DNA of 49,090 nt from the NCBI RefSeq assembly GCF_025403375.1, contig NZ_JAMPTM010000018.1:1-49090 (forward strand). The letters run 5' to 3'. Below the pieces are notes generated by a model. That model was not told the origin of the DNA. It did not search any database and saw only the letters and a list, made by a program, of their open reading frames with translations. Source of the DNA: Frankia gtarii. Lineage in GTDB: Bacteria; Actinomycetota; Actinomycetes; Frankiales; Frankiaceae. Numbering within the stretch: position 1 is the first letter of the stretch; each line of letters opens with the position of its first letter. Positions 8,305 through 17,326 of the stretch are shown here, piece after piece. Position numbers and translations under genes: made by a program.

Positions 8305-9123
8305 ATGCCCTCCCGCATCCGCCGCCGGGACGCCGCGGCAGCGCTTCCGGAGCTTGTCGCCGCGGTTGTGCCCCAGTGGAGGCGGGTCGCCGACTCCGTG
8401 GGCGAGCTGCCGGCCGACAGGCTCGCCGCGCCGAGCCCCCTGCCCGGCTGGACGGTTGGCGATCTCGCCATGCACGTCGGGTGGTCCGCGACCGCGCTGA
8501 CGCGGGCGCTGGCTCCCGCCGAATCGCTTCCCGCCACCGACCCGCCCCGACCCGCTGTGCCGCGGCCGGTCTCGGCGGTCGACTACCTCACGGGCACCGG
8601 GGCCCGGGCGGAGTCGATCGCGGACACCGCCCGGGTCCTGGCGGCGGCCACCGGGCCGGCGGGCCTGCGCGAACGGCTGGCCGCCGAGGTGTCGGCGGCG
8701 GCGGCCGCGCTGGCGCGGGTGACCGACGACGGCGACCCGGTGGTCGCGACCCCGAATGGTCCGATGCTGCTGACCGAGTTCCTGCGCACCCGGGCGGTGG
8801 AGGCGGTGGTGCACGGCCTCGACCTCGGCGTCGAGCCGCTGCGTCCGGCGTTGAAGGTGGCGACGAAGCTGTTCGCCGAGCTGTTCGCCCACCGTGTGCC
8901 CGGGCACACGGTGGAACTGCGGGTGCCGCCCTTCGTCGCCGTCCAGGTCGTCGAGGGGCCCCGGCATACGCGCGGCACCCCGCCGAACGTGGTCGAGGCT
9001 GGACCGGTCGCGTTCGTCCTGCTCTGCGCGGGACGGCTGGCCTGGGGCGACGCCGTGGCCGACGGGCGGATCTCCGCCAGCGGTGAGCGAGCCGATCTCA
9101 GCGGTTACCTGCCGCTGTTGTGA
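8305..9123 (+). CDS. maleylpyruvate isomerase family mycothiol-dependent enzyme
   Basis: A 272-residue protein of the DinB-like/MDMPI family. The first domain has the typical helix start (PELVAAVVPQWRRVADSV) and the signature LPGWTVGDLAMHVGWS at about residue 48-63, whose His is a predicted metal ligand. A second conserved piece, RTRAVEAVVHGLDL, follows at about 162-175. The C-terminal ~95 residues resemble the small SCP2-like domain often attached. Members use mycothiol, the actinobacterial thiol, as cofactor; the actual substrate here is unknown. ATG 8305 was preferred because GGATGGGG precedes it and the sequence upstream is atypical. Confidence 0.8.
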   Translation: MPSRIRRRDAAAALPELVAAVVPQWRRVADSVGELPADRLAAPSPLPGWTVGDLAMHVGWSATALTRALAPAESLPATDPPRPAVPRPVSAVDYLTGTGARAESIADTARVLAAATGPAGLRERLAAEVSAAAAALARVTDDGDPVVATPNGPMLLTEFLRTRAVEAVVHGLDLGVEPLRPALKVATKLFAELFAHRVPGHTVELRVPPFVAVQVVEGPRHTRGTPPNVVEAGPVAFVLLCAGRLAWGDAVADGRISASGERADLSGYLPLL

Positions 9124-9338
9124 CGGTGGGACCGGCGACGGGGCATTGGGTCGGCACACGAGGCAAGGGCCGATGTGGCCCGTCGCTGCTAGCGTGGAGC
9201 GAGGTAGCTGCCGGGCGAGGCGGTGGCCGAAGCCGGTCCGGTACGTCACGTGACGAGTGCGGACGGGCCGGCGCGGACGCGGTCCCGCGCGTAACTCTCC
9301 GCATTTCTCCGGTGTCCCTGACCAGCCAAGGAGTCCTG

Positions 9339-11069
9339 GTGCCAGACGTCGCCCGCTTTGGCGCCAACCCCGCAGCGGGGTCCGAGCTGTTCGACGAACC
9401 CGGTCCCCGGGATGCCTGCGGCGTCTTCGGCGTCTGGGCGCCCGGTGAGGACGTGGCGAATCTCGCGTATTACGGGTTGTACGCCCTGCAGCACCGCGGT
9501 CAGGAGGCGGCCGGGATCGCGGTCGGCGACGGCCGGACGGTCGTGGTGTTCAAGGAGCTTGGGCTCGTCGCCCAGGTCTTCGACGAGATCACCCTGTCCA
9601 GCCTGAGCGGCCACGTGGCGGTGGGGCACACCCGGTACTCGACGACCGGCTCCTCCACCTGGGAGAACGCCCAGCCGTCCTACCGCACGGCCCGTTTCGG
9701 CGGCCCGATCGCGCTCGGCCACAACGGCAACCTCACCAACATCGTCGAGCTTGCGCAGGGGCTCGATGCCGGGCGTGACCGGCTGCGCGCGACCACCGAC
9801 TCCGACCTCATCACCGCGATGCTCGCCGACCACTCCGGGCCCACTCTCGCCGACGCGGCGATGGCCGTGCTGCCCCGGCTCGCCGGCGCCTTCTCGCTGG
9901 TCTTCGCGGACGCCTCGACCCTCTACGCGGCCCGCGATCCGCACGGCATCCATCCCCTCGTCCTCGGCCGCCTGGACGAACATCCGGACGGGGCGTGGAT
10001 CGTCGCCAGCGAGACGGCCGCTCTCGACATCGTCGGCGCGACCTTCGTCCGCGAGGTCCAGCCCGGCGAGATGATCGTCATCGATGCCGCCGGGGTGCGG
10101 TCGCACACCTTCGCCGAGGCCAGTCCGCACGGCTGTCTGTTCGAATACGTCTACCTCGCCCGTCCGGACACGGCGATCGCCGGCCGTTCGGTGCACGCCA
10201 CCCGGGTCGACGTGGGCCGCCAGCTCGCCCGCGAGGCGCCCGTGGAGGCGGACCTCGTCATCCCGGTGCCGCAGTCCGGGGTGCCCGCCGCGGTCGGCTA
10301 CGCGGAGCAGGCCGGCATCCCGTTCGGGGAGGGCCTGGTCAAGAACTCCTACGTGGGACGCACCTTCATCCAGCCGTCGCAGACGATCCGCCAGCGCGGG
10401 ATCCGGCTCAAGCTGAACCCGCTGCGTGACGTCATCGAGGGCCGTCGCCTGGTCGTCGTGGACGATTCGATCGTGCGTGGGAACACCCAGCGGGCGCTGG
10501 TCCGGATGCTGCGCGAGGCCGGCGCCGCCGAGGTCCACATCCGGATCTCCTCGCCTCCGGTGCGCTGGCCCTGCTTCTACGGCATCGACTTCGCCACCCG
10601 CGACGAGCTCATCGCCAGCGACGCCGGCGTCGAGGAGATCCGTGCCTCGCTCGGCGCGGACTCGCTGGCCTACGTCTCGTTGGAGGGCCTGGTCGCCGCA
10701 TCCCATCAGCCGGCGCAGGCGCTGTGTCGAGCCTGCTTCGACGGCGTCTACCCGGTGCCGCTGACCGAGTCCGCCAAGCTCGGCAAGCACCGGCTGGAGC
10801 CGGTGGCCGGTGCCCAGACGACCGCGGACATGATCGCCGAGGCGATGCGCCGGAAGGTGACACTCGGCATGAACGGCGCCGACCCGTCCCCGGACAACCA
10901 CGACGACGTCGACCTGGCCGACGATGCCGACCCCGCGCCGCGTGCGGGCGGCAACCCGGTGACCCGGGGAGAGAACGGGCTGGCGCCCGGGCCTGGCCTG
11001 GACCCGCCGCCGGCAGCGGACCGCCATGACGCGCAGCGCCCTGAGCCGGCCGGGGCGAGGCAGGCATGA
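9339..11069 (+). CDS. purF: amidophosphoribosyltransferase (PurF)
   Basis: Glutamine-PRPP amidotransferase, first committed step of purine synthesis. GTG 9339 is the start: AAGGAG lies five bases upstream and the 576-residue product then has a short propeptide ending before DACGVFGVW, where Cys27 becomes the N-terminal nucleophile after processing. The glutaminase domain shows ALQHRGQEAAG and HNGNLTN. The PRPP-binding motif is LVVVDDSIVRGNTQ. Cysteines in HGCLFEY, RWPCFYG and CRACF match the 4Fe-4S ligands of the Bacillus-type enzyme, implying oxygen sensitivity. A 70-residue acidic, Pro-rich tail is an actinobacterial extension. The stop overlaps the purM start by four bases (ATGA), so the two are translationally coupled. 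Confidence 0.97.
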   Translation: MPDVARFGANPAAGSELFDEPGPRDACGVFGVWAPGEDVANLAYYGLYALQHRGQEAAGIAVGDGRTVVVFKELGLVAQVFDEITLSSLSGHVAVGHTRYSTTGSSTWENAQPSYRTARFGGPIALGHNGNLTNIVELAQGLDAGRDRLRATTDSDLITAMLADHSGPTLADAAMAVLPRLAGAFSLVFADASTLYAARDPHGIHPLVLGRLDEHPDGAWIVASETAALDIVGATFVREVQPGEMIVIDAAGVRSHTFAEASPHGCLFEYVYLARPDTAIAGRSVHATRVDVGRQLAREAPVEADLVIPVPQSGVPAAVGYAEQAGIPFGEGLVKNSYVGRTFIQPSQTIRQRGIRLKLNPLRDVIEGRRLVVVDDSIVRGNTQRALVRMLREAGAAEVHIRISSPPVRWPCFYGIDFATRDELIASDAGVEEIRASLGADSLAYVSLEGLVAASHQPAQALCRACFDGVYPVPLTESAKLGKHRLEPVAGAQTTADMIAEAMRRKVTLGMNGADPSPDNHDDVDLADDADPAPRAGGNPVTRGENGLAPGPGLDPPPAADRHDAQRPEPAGARQA

Positions 11070-12250
11070 GCGGCGTCGAACGGATCACGGCCGGGGCCGG
11101 CACCCCGACGCCGGCGGGCGCCTCGTACCATGCCGCGGGAGTGGACGTGGCCGCGGGGGACCGGGCCGTCGAGCTGATGCGCGGGCACGTCGCGCGGGCC
11201 ACGCGGCCCGAGGTGGTCGGCTCGCTGGGCGGGTTTGCCGGCCTGTTCGCCCTGGACACGGCGCGCTACCGGCGGCCGCTGCTCGCCTCGTCCACGGACG
11301 GCGTGGGCACCAAGATCGCACTTGCCCGCGCCCTCGACACGCATGACACGGTCGGCATCGACCTGGTCGCCATGGTGGTCGATGACCTCGTCGTGTGCGG
11401 CGCCGAGCCGCTGTTCCTGCTCGACTACATCGCCTGCGGGGCCCTGGTGCCCGCGCGAATCGCGGAGATCGTCTCCGGGATCGCGGCCGGGTGTGAGCAG
11501 GCCGGCGCGGCGCTGGTCGGCGGCGAGACCGCCGAGCATCCCGGACTCATGGGCAGCGACGACTACGACCTGGCCGCGACGGGGGTCGGGGTCGTGGAGG
11601 CCGACGACGTGCTCGGGCCGGAGCGGATCCAGCCCGGGGACGTGGTGGTAGCGATGGCATCATCCGGCATCCACTCCAACGGCTTCTCGCTCGTACGGCA
11701 CATCCTGTTCGGTCCCGTTGATTCCGGCCAGCCAGGTGGGGTCTCCGAAACCGCCGCGGCCGGTCTGAGGGCATACGTCCCCTCGCTGGGGGACACACTC
11801 GGCCGGTCCCTGCTGACCCCGACCCGCATCTACGCCAGGGACTGTCTGGCCCTGGCGGCGGCGGTCGAGGTGCATGCCTTCGCCCACATCACCGGGGGCG
11901 GCCTCGCCGCGAACATCGCCCGCGTCATCCCCGCCGGTCTGGTCGCCACCCTCGACCGGGCATCCTGGGCGGTGCCTGCGATCTTCGGGCTGCTCGCCGA
12001 GCGCGGCGCGGTGGCTCAGGTGGACATGGAGAGCACCTTCAACCAGGGCATCGGCATGGTGGCGGTGCTGCCGGCCGGCGTCGTCCCCGAGGCGCTCGCG
12101 CTGCTCGCGGAGCGTGAGGTTCCTTCGTGGGTCGTCGGCAAGATCGCTGCTGCGCCCGGCGGGACCTCGGCAGGCCGTGAGCCCGGCGTGGGCGAGCCGG
12201 CGGCGGACGCGGCGCCCCGGGCCCGGCTGGTCGGGCAGCACCCAGGCTGA
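11066..12250 (+). CDS. purM: phosphoribosylformylglycinamidine cyclo-ligase (PurM)
   Basis: AIR synthetase, fifth step of purine synthesis: ATP-dependent closure of the imidazole ring from FGAM. The 394-residue protein has the family landmarks SSTDGVGTKIALA (residues ~76-88), VVGGE-type loop as LVGGETAEHPGLMG (~151-164), HSNGFSLVRHIL (~210) and ITGGGLAANIARV (~275). A 40-residue Ala/Gly/Pro-rich tail is extra compared with E. coli PurM. It starts inside the purF stop codon, so co-translation with PurF is expected. Confidence 0.96.
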   Translation: MSGVERITAGAGTPTPAGASYHAAGVDVAAGDRAVELMRGHVARATRPEVVGSLGGFAGLFALDTARYRRPLLASSTDGVGTKIALARALDTHDTVGIDLVAMVVDDLVVCGAEPLFLLDYIACGALVPARIAEIVSGIAAGCEQAGAALVGGETAEHPGLMGSDDYDLAATGVGVVEADDVLGPERIQPGDVVVAMASSGIHSNGFSLVRHILFGPVDSGQPGGVSETAAAGLRAYVPSLGDTLGRSLLTPTRIYARDCLALAAAVEVHAFAHITGGGLAANIARVIPAGLVATLDRASWAVPAIFGLLAERGAVAQVDMESTFNQGIGMVAVLPAGVVPEALALLAEREVPSWVVGKIAAAPGGTSAGREPGVGEPAADAAPRARLVGQHPG

Positions 12251-12589
12251 GCTGATCGCGGGCGGGCGGGCGGCATCCGGCAACTCGGCTGGAGCCGCTC
12301 GAGCGCCATCTGTCGATGCCAGCTGCGTACGCCCGCGCGAAGCTGGGCCGCGTGACGACGAGTGCGTGTCACGAGGTCGTAGTGGTACGTGCGAAAGCGA
12401 CACCGTACCCGCGACGCCTCGCGGCCGCACACCAACCAAGGAGCGGCACGGTCACCAACGTGATCGCGCATGCACCTAGGCAGCACGGCATGGCGGTGGA
12501 TGCCCGGACCGAAGCCCGGGCCGCCACCATCGGCGACGACCGCCGGGGTGAGCCTGCCGCGGCGGGACGGCTACCGACGTGACGCTGTA
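12251..12589. other. intergenic region downstream of purM
   Basis: AAGGAG at about 12438-12443 resembles a ribosome site, but the nearest in-frame start (GTG 12461, about 40 codons to a stop at 12582) is too far away and the peptide has no features I recognise. The stretch separates convergent purM and the DUF3073 gene. No clear hairpin terminator found. Confidence 0.3.
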
Positions 12590-12796
12590 TCAGCGGGAGG
12601 AACGGCGGTCGTCCTCGTCGTCTGCGTAAGCGTCGTATCCGTAATCGTCATCTACGTGCGCATCGTCGCTGTTGTTCTCGCGCGTCGAGCCCGCGCCCAG
12701 ATCCGCCTTCAATCGGTCGAGATCCATATTGGGCGAGTTGTACTTGAGCTCGCGGGCGACTTTCGTCTGCTTGGCCTTAGCTCGGCCGCGCCCCAT
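12590..12796 (-). CDS. DUF3073 small conserved actinobacterial protein
   Basis: A 68-residue protein with the family's fixed start MGRGRAKAKQTKVARELKY, then NSPNMDLDRLKADLG, and a strongly acidic, Tyr-containing tail ending in basic DRRSSR. Function is unknown; the charge split (basic head, acidic tail) suggests nucleic-acid or protein contact. It lies in the same place relative to purM and the Leu/Val dehydrogenase as SCO4088 in Streptomyces coelicolor (from memory). It has its own promoter region of about 310 bases. Confidence 0.9.
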   Translation of the reverse strand: MGRGRAKAKQTKVARELKYNSPNMDLDRLKADLGAGSTRENNSDDAHVDDDYGYDAYADDEDDRRSSR

Positions 12797-13107
12797 GGCT
12801 CGACCCCCTCGAACATGACGACGGGGACCCGCCCCGGTGCTCTCACTGTCTCGTGCTTCCCGAGACTACAGGGATCGGAGGCTTCTCGGCACGCCAACCC
12901 GACAGTTGCCTGTCCTCGGACAAGATGACCACGATCGGAAGCGCTCCGTGAAGCCTGCTGTCCGACGGGTTCGAGCGGGGGATCTGGGCCGCTCACCGGC
13001 TCGCCGACGGCCCGACCCGCCGTGTCGCGATGTGTCCACCGTCACGTCCCTTCGATCGTCCGGACCCGCGCGGACGTGCCGTGCACCGGCGTGGGGCCGG
13101 CCGCCAC
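12797..13107. other. upstream region of the DUF3073 gene
   Basis: Both flanking genes run on the minus strand, so this holds the 3' end of the dehydrogenase transcript and the promoter of the DUF3073 gene. I see no convincing gene, tRNA or strong terminator. Confidence 0.35.
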
Positions 13108-14178
13108 TCACCGCAGCAGGATCCCGCGCAGCCGGCCCACCTCGACGATCCGCCGTTCGGCGAGCCGTTCGGCGGCGGTCGCCGGAGTCACGTCCTCGTC
13201 GTGGGCGAGGCGGAGGACCTCCGCGGTGGTGTCGAAGATGCGTGCCGCCCGGGCTCGGGCCCGCTGCGGCGAGTACCCCTCGATCTCGTCGGCGACCTGG
13301 ATGAGCCCGCCGGCGTTGACGACGAAGTCGGGCGCGTAGAGAACCCCGGCGTCGGCGAGCCGGCGGCCGATGTCGGGCGTGGCGAGCTGGTTGTTGGCTC
13401 CGCCGCAGACGATCTCCGCGCGAAGCCGGGTGACCGTCTCGGCGTTGAGCCCGCCGCCGAGTGCGCACGGTGAGTAGACGTCGAGGTCGAGGTCGAACAG
13501 CTGGTCGGGGTCGGCGACGGTCTGCACGCTCGGGAACTCGGCGCGCACCCGGGCCAGGGCCGCCGGGTCGACGTCCGCGACGATCACCGAGGCCCCGTCC
13601 GCCACCAGGTGCCCGACGAGGCGGCGGCCGACCTTGCCGACGCCGCTGACCCCCACCCGGCGTCCGGCGAGGTCCGACGCCCCCCACCGGTGTCGCGCGG
13701 CCGCGCGCAGGCCCTCGAAGACCCCGTAGGCGGTCAGCACGCCGGAGTCACCCGATCCGCCGTGTGCCGGCGAGCGTCCGCTCACCCAGCGCGTCTCGCG
13801 GGCGATGACGTCCATGTCGTCGACGTAGGTACCGACGTCGCAGGCGGTTATGTAGCGTCCGCCCAGTGAGGCGATGTGGCGGCCGAAGGCGCGTAGCAGC
13901 GGCTCGGACTTGTCACGGGCGGGGTCGCCGATGATGACGGCCTTGCCGCCGCCGAAGTCCAGGCCCGCGCAGGCGGCCTTGTAGGCCATCGCCCGGGACA
14001 GCGCCAGGGCGTCGGCGAGCGCGACGTCGTCGTCGGCATAGGGGTGGAAGCGGGTGCCCCCGAGCGAGGGGCCCAAGGCGGTCGAGTAGACCGCGATGAT
14101 CGCGCGTAGCCCGGTGCGCTGGTCCGAGCACAGCAGCACCTGTTCGTGGTCGCGAACGGGACCGAACAGCGATGTCAT
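13108..14178 (-). CDS. Glu/Leu/Phe/Val dehydrogenase (leucine/valine dehydrogenase type)
   Basis: A 356-residue NAD-dependent branched-chain amino acid dehydrogenase, reversibly deaminating Leu/Val to the 2-oxo acids. The catalytic part has [28 protein letters not shown] with the two active-site lysines at about 69 and 81, and YITACDVGT. The Rossmann fold begins at [12 protein letters not shown] (~175). Length fits the octameric leucine/valine dehydrogenases rather than the longer glutamate enzymes. AGGAGGTG lies just upstream of ATG 14178, fixing the start. It occupies the position of vdh (SCO4089) in Streptomyces, which supports a role in branched-chain catabolism. Confidence 0.92.
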   Translation of the reverse strand: MTSLFGPVRDHEQVLLCSDQRTGLRAIIAVYSTALGPSLGGTRFHPYADDDVALADALALSRAMAYKAACAGLDFGGGKAVIIGDPARDKSEPLLRAFGRHIASLGGRYITACDVGTYVDDMDVIARETRWVSGRSPAHGGSGDSGVLTAYGVFEGLRAAARHRWGASDLAGRRVGVSGVGKVGRRLVGHLVADGASVIVADVDPAALARVRAEFPSVQTVADPDQLFDLDLDVYSPCALGGGLNAETVTRLRAEIVCGGANNQLATPDIGRRLADAGVLYAPDFVVNAGGLIQVADEIEGYSPQRARARAARIFDTTAEVLRLAHDEDVTPATAAERLAERRIVEVGRLRGILLR

Positions 14179-14492
14179 GGTGCACCTCCTGGGGGACGGA
14201 CCCGGCTCGGACCCGGCACGGCGTGGCGCCATCCGCCCGGCGGACCTGCAGGTCGGCGGCCAGCTGGGCACAGGTGGTGGCGCTGGCCGGGTCCTGGCGA
14301 ACCCTATGGCCCCGGTAGGGCGCACGGCTTGCGGGTGGACGTGCCAGGATCAAGGCATGCCAGGTTCCAGGGCATCCGCGTGGGTGTCGTCCGCGGCGCT
14401 CCGGCGCGTGACCGGACTCGCCCCGCGGGGTGAGCGCCGCGCCGCCCGCGCACGGTCGGCGCTCGGGTTGGACGCGGTCAGTGGGAGCTGAG
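14179..14492. other. divergent promoter region
   Basis: Separates the leftward dehydrogenase gene from the rightward conserved hypothetical gene, so two promoters are expected here. No coding pattern stands out. I found no clear operator. Confidence 0.35.
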
Positions 14493-15323
14493 ATGGCTGC
14501 CGTCTCGCCTGCGGCGTATCTGCGGGTGTACGAGCCGCTCGCGGCCTTTCCGGCCGCCGAGCGGGGGCGCTGGCAGCGTTACGCCGCCGCGGGACCGCCG
14601 TCGCGCCGCGCCGGTTCGCGCCAGGAGCGGGTCGTCGCGCTGGTCGCGAGCGTCCGGCCGACCCTCGATGTGGCCGACGAGTCGGCGTTCGTGCAGTGGA
14701 TCGACGGGTTGATGTTCGTCTGCCCGTGGTCGACCCAGCTGCGGGTGTGGCAGGCGGCGCTGGAGTTCCGTGGCCTGCTGCCCGAGCGGGTCGCCGAGGC
14801 GTTCCTGCCACGGCGGATCACCGAGCCGGCCGAGATCGAGCTGGACCGGTGGAAGGCCCGCCGGCCGAGCCTGAAGGTCCACGTCCAGACCTGCACCTGG
14901 ATGGTCCCGCCGCCGTGGTTCCTGCTGTTCGACCCGGCCGAGCGGTCGCTGGTGACCGGCGACACCGCCGAGCGGTCGATGATCTACCGGACGACGATGA
15001 GCCTGGCCCGGCGCCGGGCGAGCCGGGCGGTGGAGGCGGTCGAGACGCTGCGGGGGGGCACGGGTGAGGCCCCTGCGGTCGAGGGCATCGGCGATCTGGC
15101 CCGTTGGCTGGGGTCCTTCCATCCGCAGAGCAGGGTCGAACTGGACTACGACGGGCTAGTTGACCTACTCGACGACGACATGCTTCGGCGCGACAGCTCG
15201 GTAGAGGACATCGTCGAGGCTGTCAGTGCGTTACGCCGTGGGCGAACAGACCTAGCGGTCGAAGCTTACGAACGGGTCCTGATGAGGTGGAGACCCCTGC
15301 AGGCGCGGGAATCCGCAAGCTGA
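14493..15323 (+). CDS. conserved actinobacterial protein of unknown function upstream of bldC
   Basis: A 276-residue soluble protein that I recognise only by position: it sits between the Leu/Val dehydrogenase and bldC, as SCO4090 does in Streptomyces. Visible features are a Trp-rich middle (VQTCTWMVPPPWFLLFDP at about residues 130-147), a basic segment SLARRRASRAVEAVETL, and a C-terminal acidic/helical part (LVDLLDDDML...VEDIVEAVSAL...AVEAYERVLMRWRPL). No catalytic motif or membrane helix. ATG 14493 follows GGGAG at good spacing; GTG 14481 is the alternative. The stable linkage to a developmental regulator makes it worth study. Confidence 0.8.
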   Translation: MAAVSPAAYLRVYEPLAAFPAAERGRWQRYAAAGPPSRRAGSRQERVVALVASVRPTLDVADESAFVQWIDGLMFVCPWSTQLRVWQAALEFRGLLPERVAEAFLPRRITEPAEIELDRWKARRPSLKVHVQTCTWMVPPPWFLLFDPAERSLVTGDTAERSMIYRTTMSLARRRASRAVEAVETLRGGTGEAPAVEGIGDLARWLGSFHPQSRVELDYDGLVDLLDDDMLRRDSSVEDIVEAVSALRRGRTDLAVEAYERVLMRWRPLQARESAS

Positions 15324-15475
15324 TCGACGCATTCCGTTAACCGAGAGTCGCCGTCTGCTTCGGACGAGCTGTGACTAGTCAGCAGATGGTCCTGACGTGC
15401 CATGTCCGAAATGCCCCCGAAGGATGCACGATCTGTATGGGACGGAGCGACGCTCTGTGACGGGAGGCCAACACA

Positions 15476-15682
15476 ATGACGACACGAACGCCGGACGCCG
15501 AGCCGCTGCTGACGCCCGCCGAGGTAGCCACGATGTTTCGGGTTGACCCGAAGACCGTGACCCGGTGGGCGAAGGCCGGCAAGCTGACGTCGATTCGGAC
15601 CCTTGGTGGGCACCGCCGGTACCGAGAGGCCGAGGTGCGTGCCCTGCTGAAGGGGGTCCCGAGCATCGGAGGCGACATTTAG
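15476..15682 (+). CDS. bldC: BldC, MerR-like developmental regulator
   Basis: A 68-residue DNA-binding protein almost identical, from memory, to Streptomyces BldC: PEAEPLL-type start (PDAEPLLTPAEVATMF), then KTVTRWAKAGKLTSIRTL, GGHRRYREAEVRALL. It is a stand-alone winged helix of the MerR superfamily with no effector domain; in Streptomyces it binds cooperatively to direct repeats and delays sporulation. GGGAGG precedes the ATG. The C-terminal residues after EVRALLKG differ, as is usual in this family. Presence in this non-Streptomyces organism is consistent with hyphal growth and sporulation in Frankia. Confidence 0.97.
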   Translation: MTTRTPDAEPLLTPAEVATMFRVDPKTVTRWAKAGKLTSIRTLGGHRRYREAEVRALLKGVPSIGGDI

Positions 15683-16166
15683 ATCGCGCCGACCTGGCGC
15701 GTAGCCGGAGACACCTCCTTTCCCTCGTCCGGGCGGCATCCACCGCCAGTGCGAGGGTGTCGGTGGTCGGACTTGGTGAAACAGGGTCGAAGGTCCGAAA
15801 GGCTGTCCGTTCGCTGAGAACCGGACAAGCCGGCCGGTCCGGGGCCCCACCCAGGGGCCACCCGATGTAAAGGAAGTGTGAAGATCCGAACGCCGGGCTG
15901 CCCGGCCGGCTGGGAGGCCGCCGGGCGAGGTCCGGTTCGCGTCGACGTCTGCGTCAAGGACCACCTGAGCACCGGGAGGGCGCAGGGTGGACCTGTTGGG
16001 GAACCGGCGGACGGCCCTGGTGGGCCGTCCGCCGGCCTCGCCGTACGCGGCGAAGGCGACGGGCGGGGCCGCCGCAGTTCGGCGGCCGTTCACCGACCGA
16101 AACGATGACCGGCGCCCGCCGTCTGGCCAGCCCAGGCGGTGTGGAGCGGGGCGGAGGGGCCGCACC
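15683..16166. other. intergenic region downstream of bldC with two hairpins
   Basis: An imperfect inverted repeat TGTCCGTTC/GAACCGGACA spans about 15804-15827, and GGCCCC/GGGGCC pair at about 15844-15860. Either could terminate bldC transcription. The rest has no recognised gene; AGGAAGTGTG near 15871 resembles a ribosome site but no credible protein follows. Confidence 0.4.
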
Positions 16167-16994
16167 ATGGACTGTGACCGCCCTCCGGGCTGGGTGGTGC
16201 GCTCCGCCGTGTCCGGGTTCCTGCCCGGCAGCAGCGCCTTCCGGTTCACGAACAGCTTCGACGCCCAGCCGCTGCTGGCTCTGCGACTGCCCGGCATGCC
16301 CATGGGCATCGGGATCGGGATCGGGGACGCCAGCCGCGGCCTGTGCGGCGGCATGATCTTCGCGGTGCGCGACCTGTTCGAGGCGGGCATCGCCGTGCCG
16401 CCCGACACCGAGCCGCCCCGGCGGGGCACCTCGCTGTACGGCTACCTCGTGCGCCGCCTGCTGGCGAGCTTCGACCTGCCCCGCGGCGTCGCCCGGTACT
16501 ACGGGCTCATGCGGGGCGCCGACACCTACCCGCGACCGCGCCCTGCCGGCGCGTCGCGGCCCGGGTCGAGCCGGCCGGTCCGTCCTGGCAGCGCCCTGGG
16601 CCGCCTCGGCGTGGGATGGCGCAGCCTCGCCGACGAATGGCCGCGGATCCGGCTCGATCTTGACTCCGGACGGCTCGCCCCGATCGGCGTCATCACCGTC
16701 CACTCGGCGGATCCCCTGCAACTCGGCCTGAACCACCAGGTCCTCGCCTACGCCTACACCCAGGTCGACACGGCGGTGACCCTGCGCGTCTACGACCCGA
16801 ACACCCCGCTGGAGCGGGCCGACGACGTCACGATGTCCTTCGACCTCGCCGCCGCAGGCGGTGACTCCGGCAGGGTGCGCATCACCCACTCGATCGCGAT
16901 CGGCGGCCGGCCGGTGCGCGCGTTCTTCCACTCCCGCTACCGCTGGGCCGACCCGCGCCCGGCCCTGCGCGTCCCCTCCGCCGGCATCGGCTGA
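16167..16994 (+). CDS. putative papain/C39-like protein, uncharacterised
   Basis: A 275-residue protein of unknown function. Three spaced motifs suggest a cysteine-peptidase-like fold: RGLCGGMIFAVRDLF (Cys about residue 58) at the head of a helix, LNHQVLAYAY (His about 190) and VYDPNTP (Asp/Asn about 210), in the Cys-His-Asp order of C39/papain enzymes. Between them lie RYYGLM and a Pro/Arg-rich low-complexity stretch (SRPGSSRPVRPGS). The last 70 residues look like an all-beta domain. No signal peptide or membrane helix. The start was set at ATG 16167 because GGAGGGG stands eight bases upstream; a longer frame begins at 15987. The function is inference only. Confidence 0.6.
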   Translation: MDCDRPPGWVVRSAVSGFLPGSSAFRFTNSFDAQPLLALRLPGMPMGIGIGIGDASRGLCGGMIFAVRDLFEAGIAVPPDTEPPRRGTSLYGYLVRRLLASFDLPRGVARYYGLMRGADTYPRPRPAGASRPGSSRPVRPGSALGRLGVGWRSLADEWPRIRLDLDSGRLAPIGVITVHSADPLQLGLNHQVLAYAYTQVDTAVTLRVYDPNTPLERADDVTMSFDLAAAGGDSGRVRITHSIAIGGRPVRAFFHSRYRWADPRPALRVPSAGIG

Positions 16995-17112
16995 CCGGAC
17001 CCAGCGCTGACGGGTTTGTCGGCTGCCCTGGCCATCCCCTATGCTTGCAGTGCTTCAGGCGATCGACGATGTGGCTGAGCGACTGCTCCGCCTCGGCTGT
17101 GGTCGTCACCGC

Positions 17113-17185
17113 GCCCCCATCGTCTAGCGGCCCAGGACGTCGCCCTTTCAAGGCGGTAGCACGGGTTCGAATCCCGTTGGGGGCA
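17113..17185 (+). tRNA. tRNA-Glu (anticodon UUC)
   Basis: A complete cloverleaf: acceptor GCCCCCA pairs with TGGGGGC (17178-17184), D-arm GTCTAGCGGCCCAGGAC, anticodon loop CTTTCAA flanked by TCGCC/GGCGG giving anticodon TTC, and T-arm with GGTTCGAATCC. The discriminator is A17185; CCA is not encoded. The tRNA 3' half is a usual integration site, and a broken integrase lies just downstream. Confidence 0.95.
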
Positions 17186-17326
17186 CACCTCGATCACCAG
17201 CCAAAATCCCTGCCCCACCAGGGCTTTTGGCCTCACGAAACCTCCTTGGACTGTCCGGCCGTGTCCGGCTGGTACCGGCGAACTCCGGCAGGCTGTGCCG
17301 AAGTGGTGCCGAAGTTCGCCGGTGGC

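Noticed and set aside
12438-12582. Small open frame after an AAGGAG box downstream of purM
   Set aside because: Start codon too far from the box and no conserved pattern.
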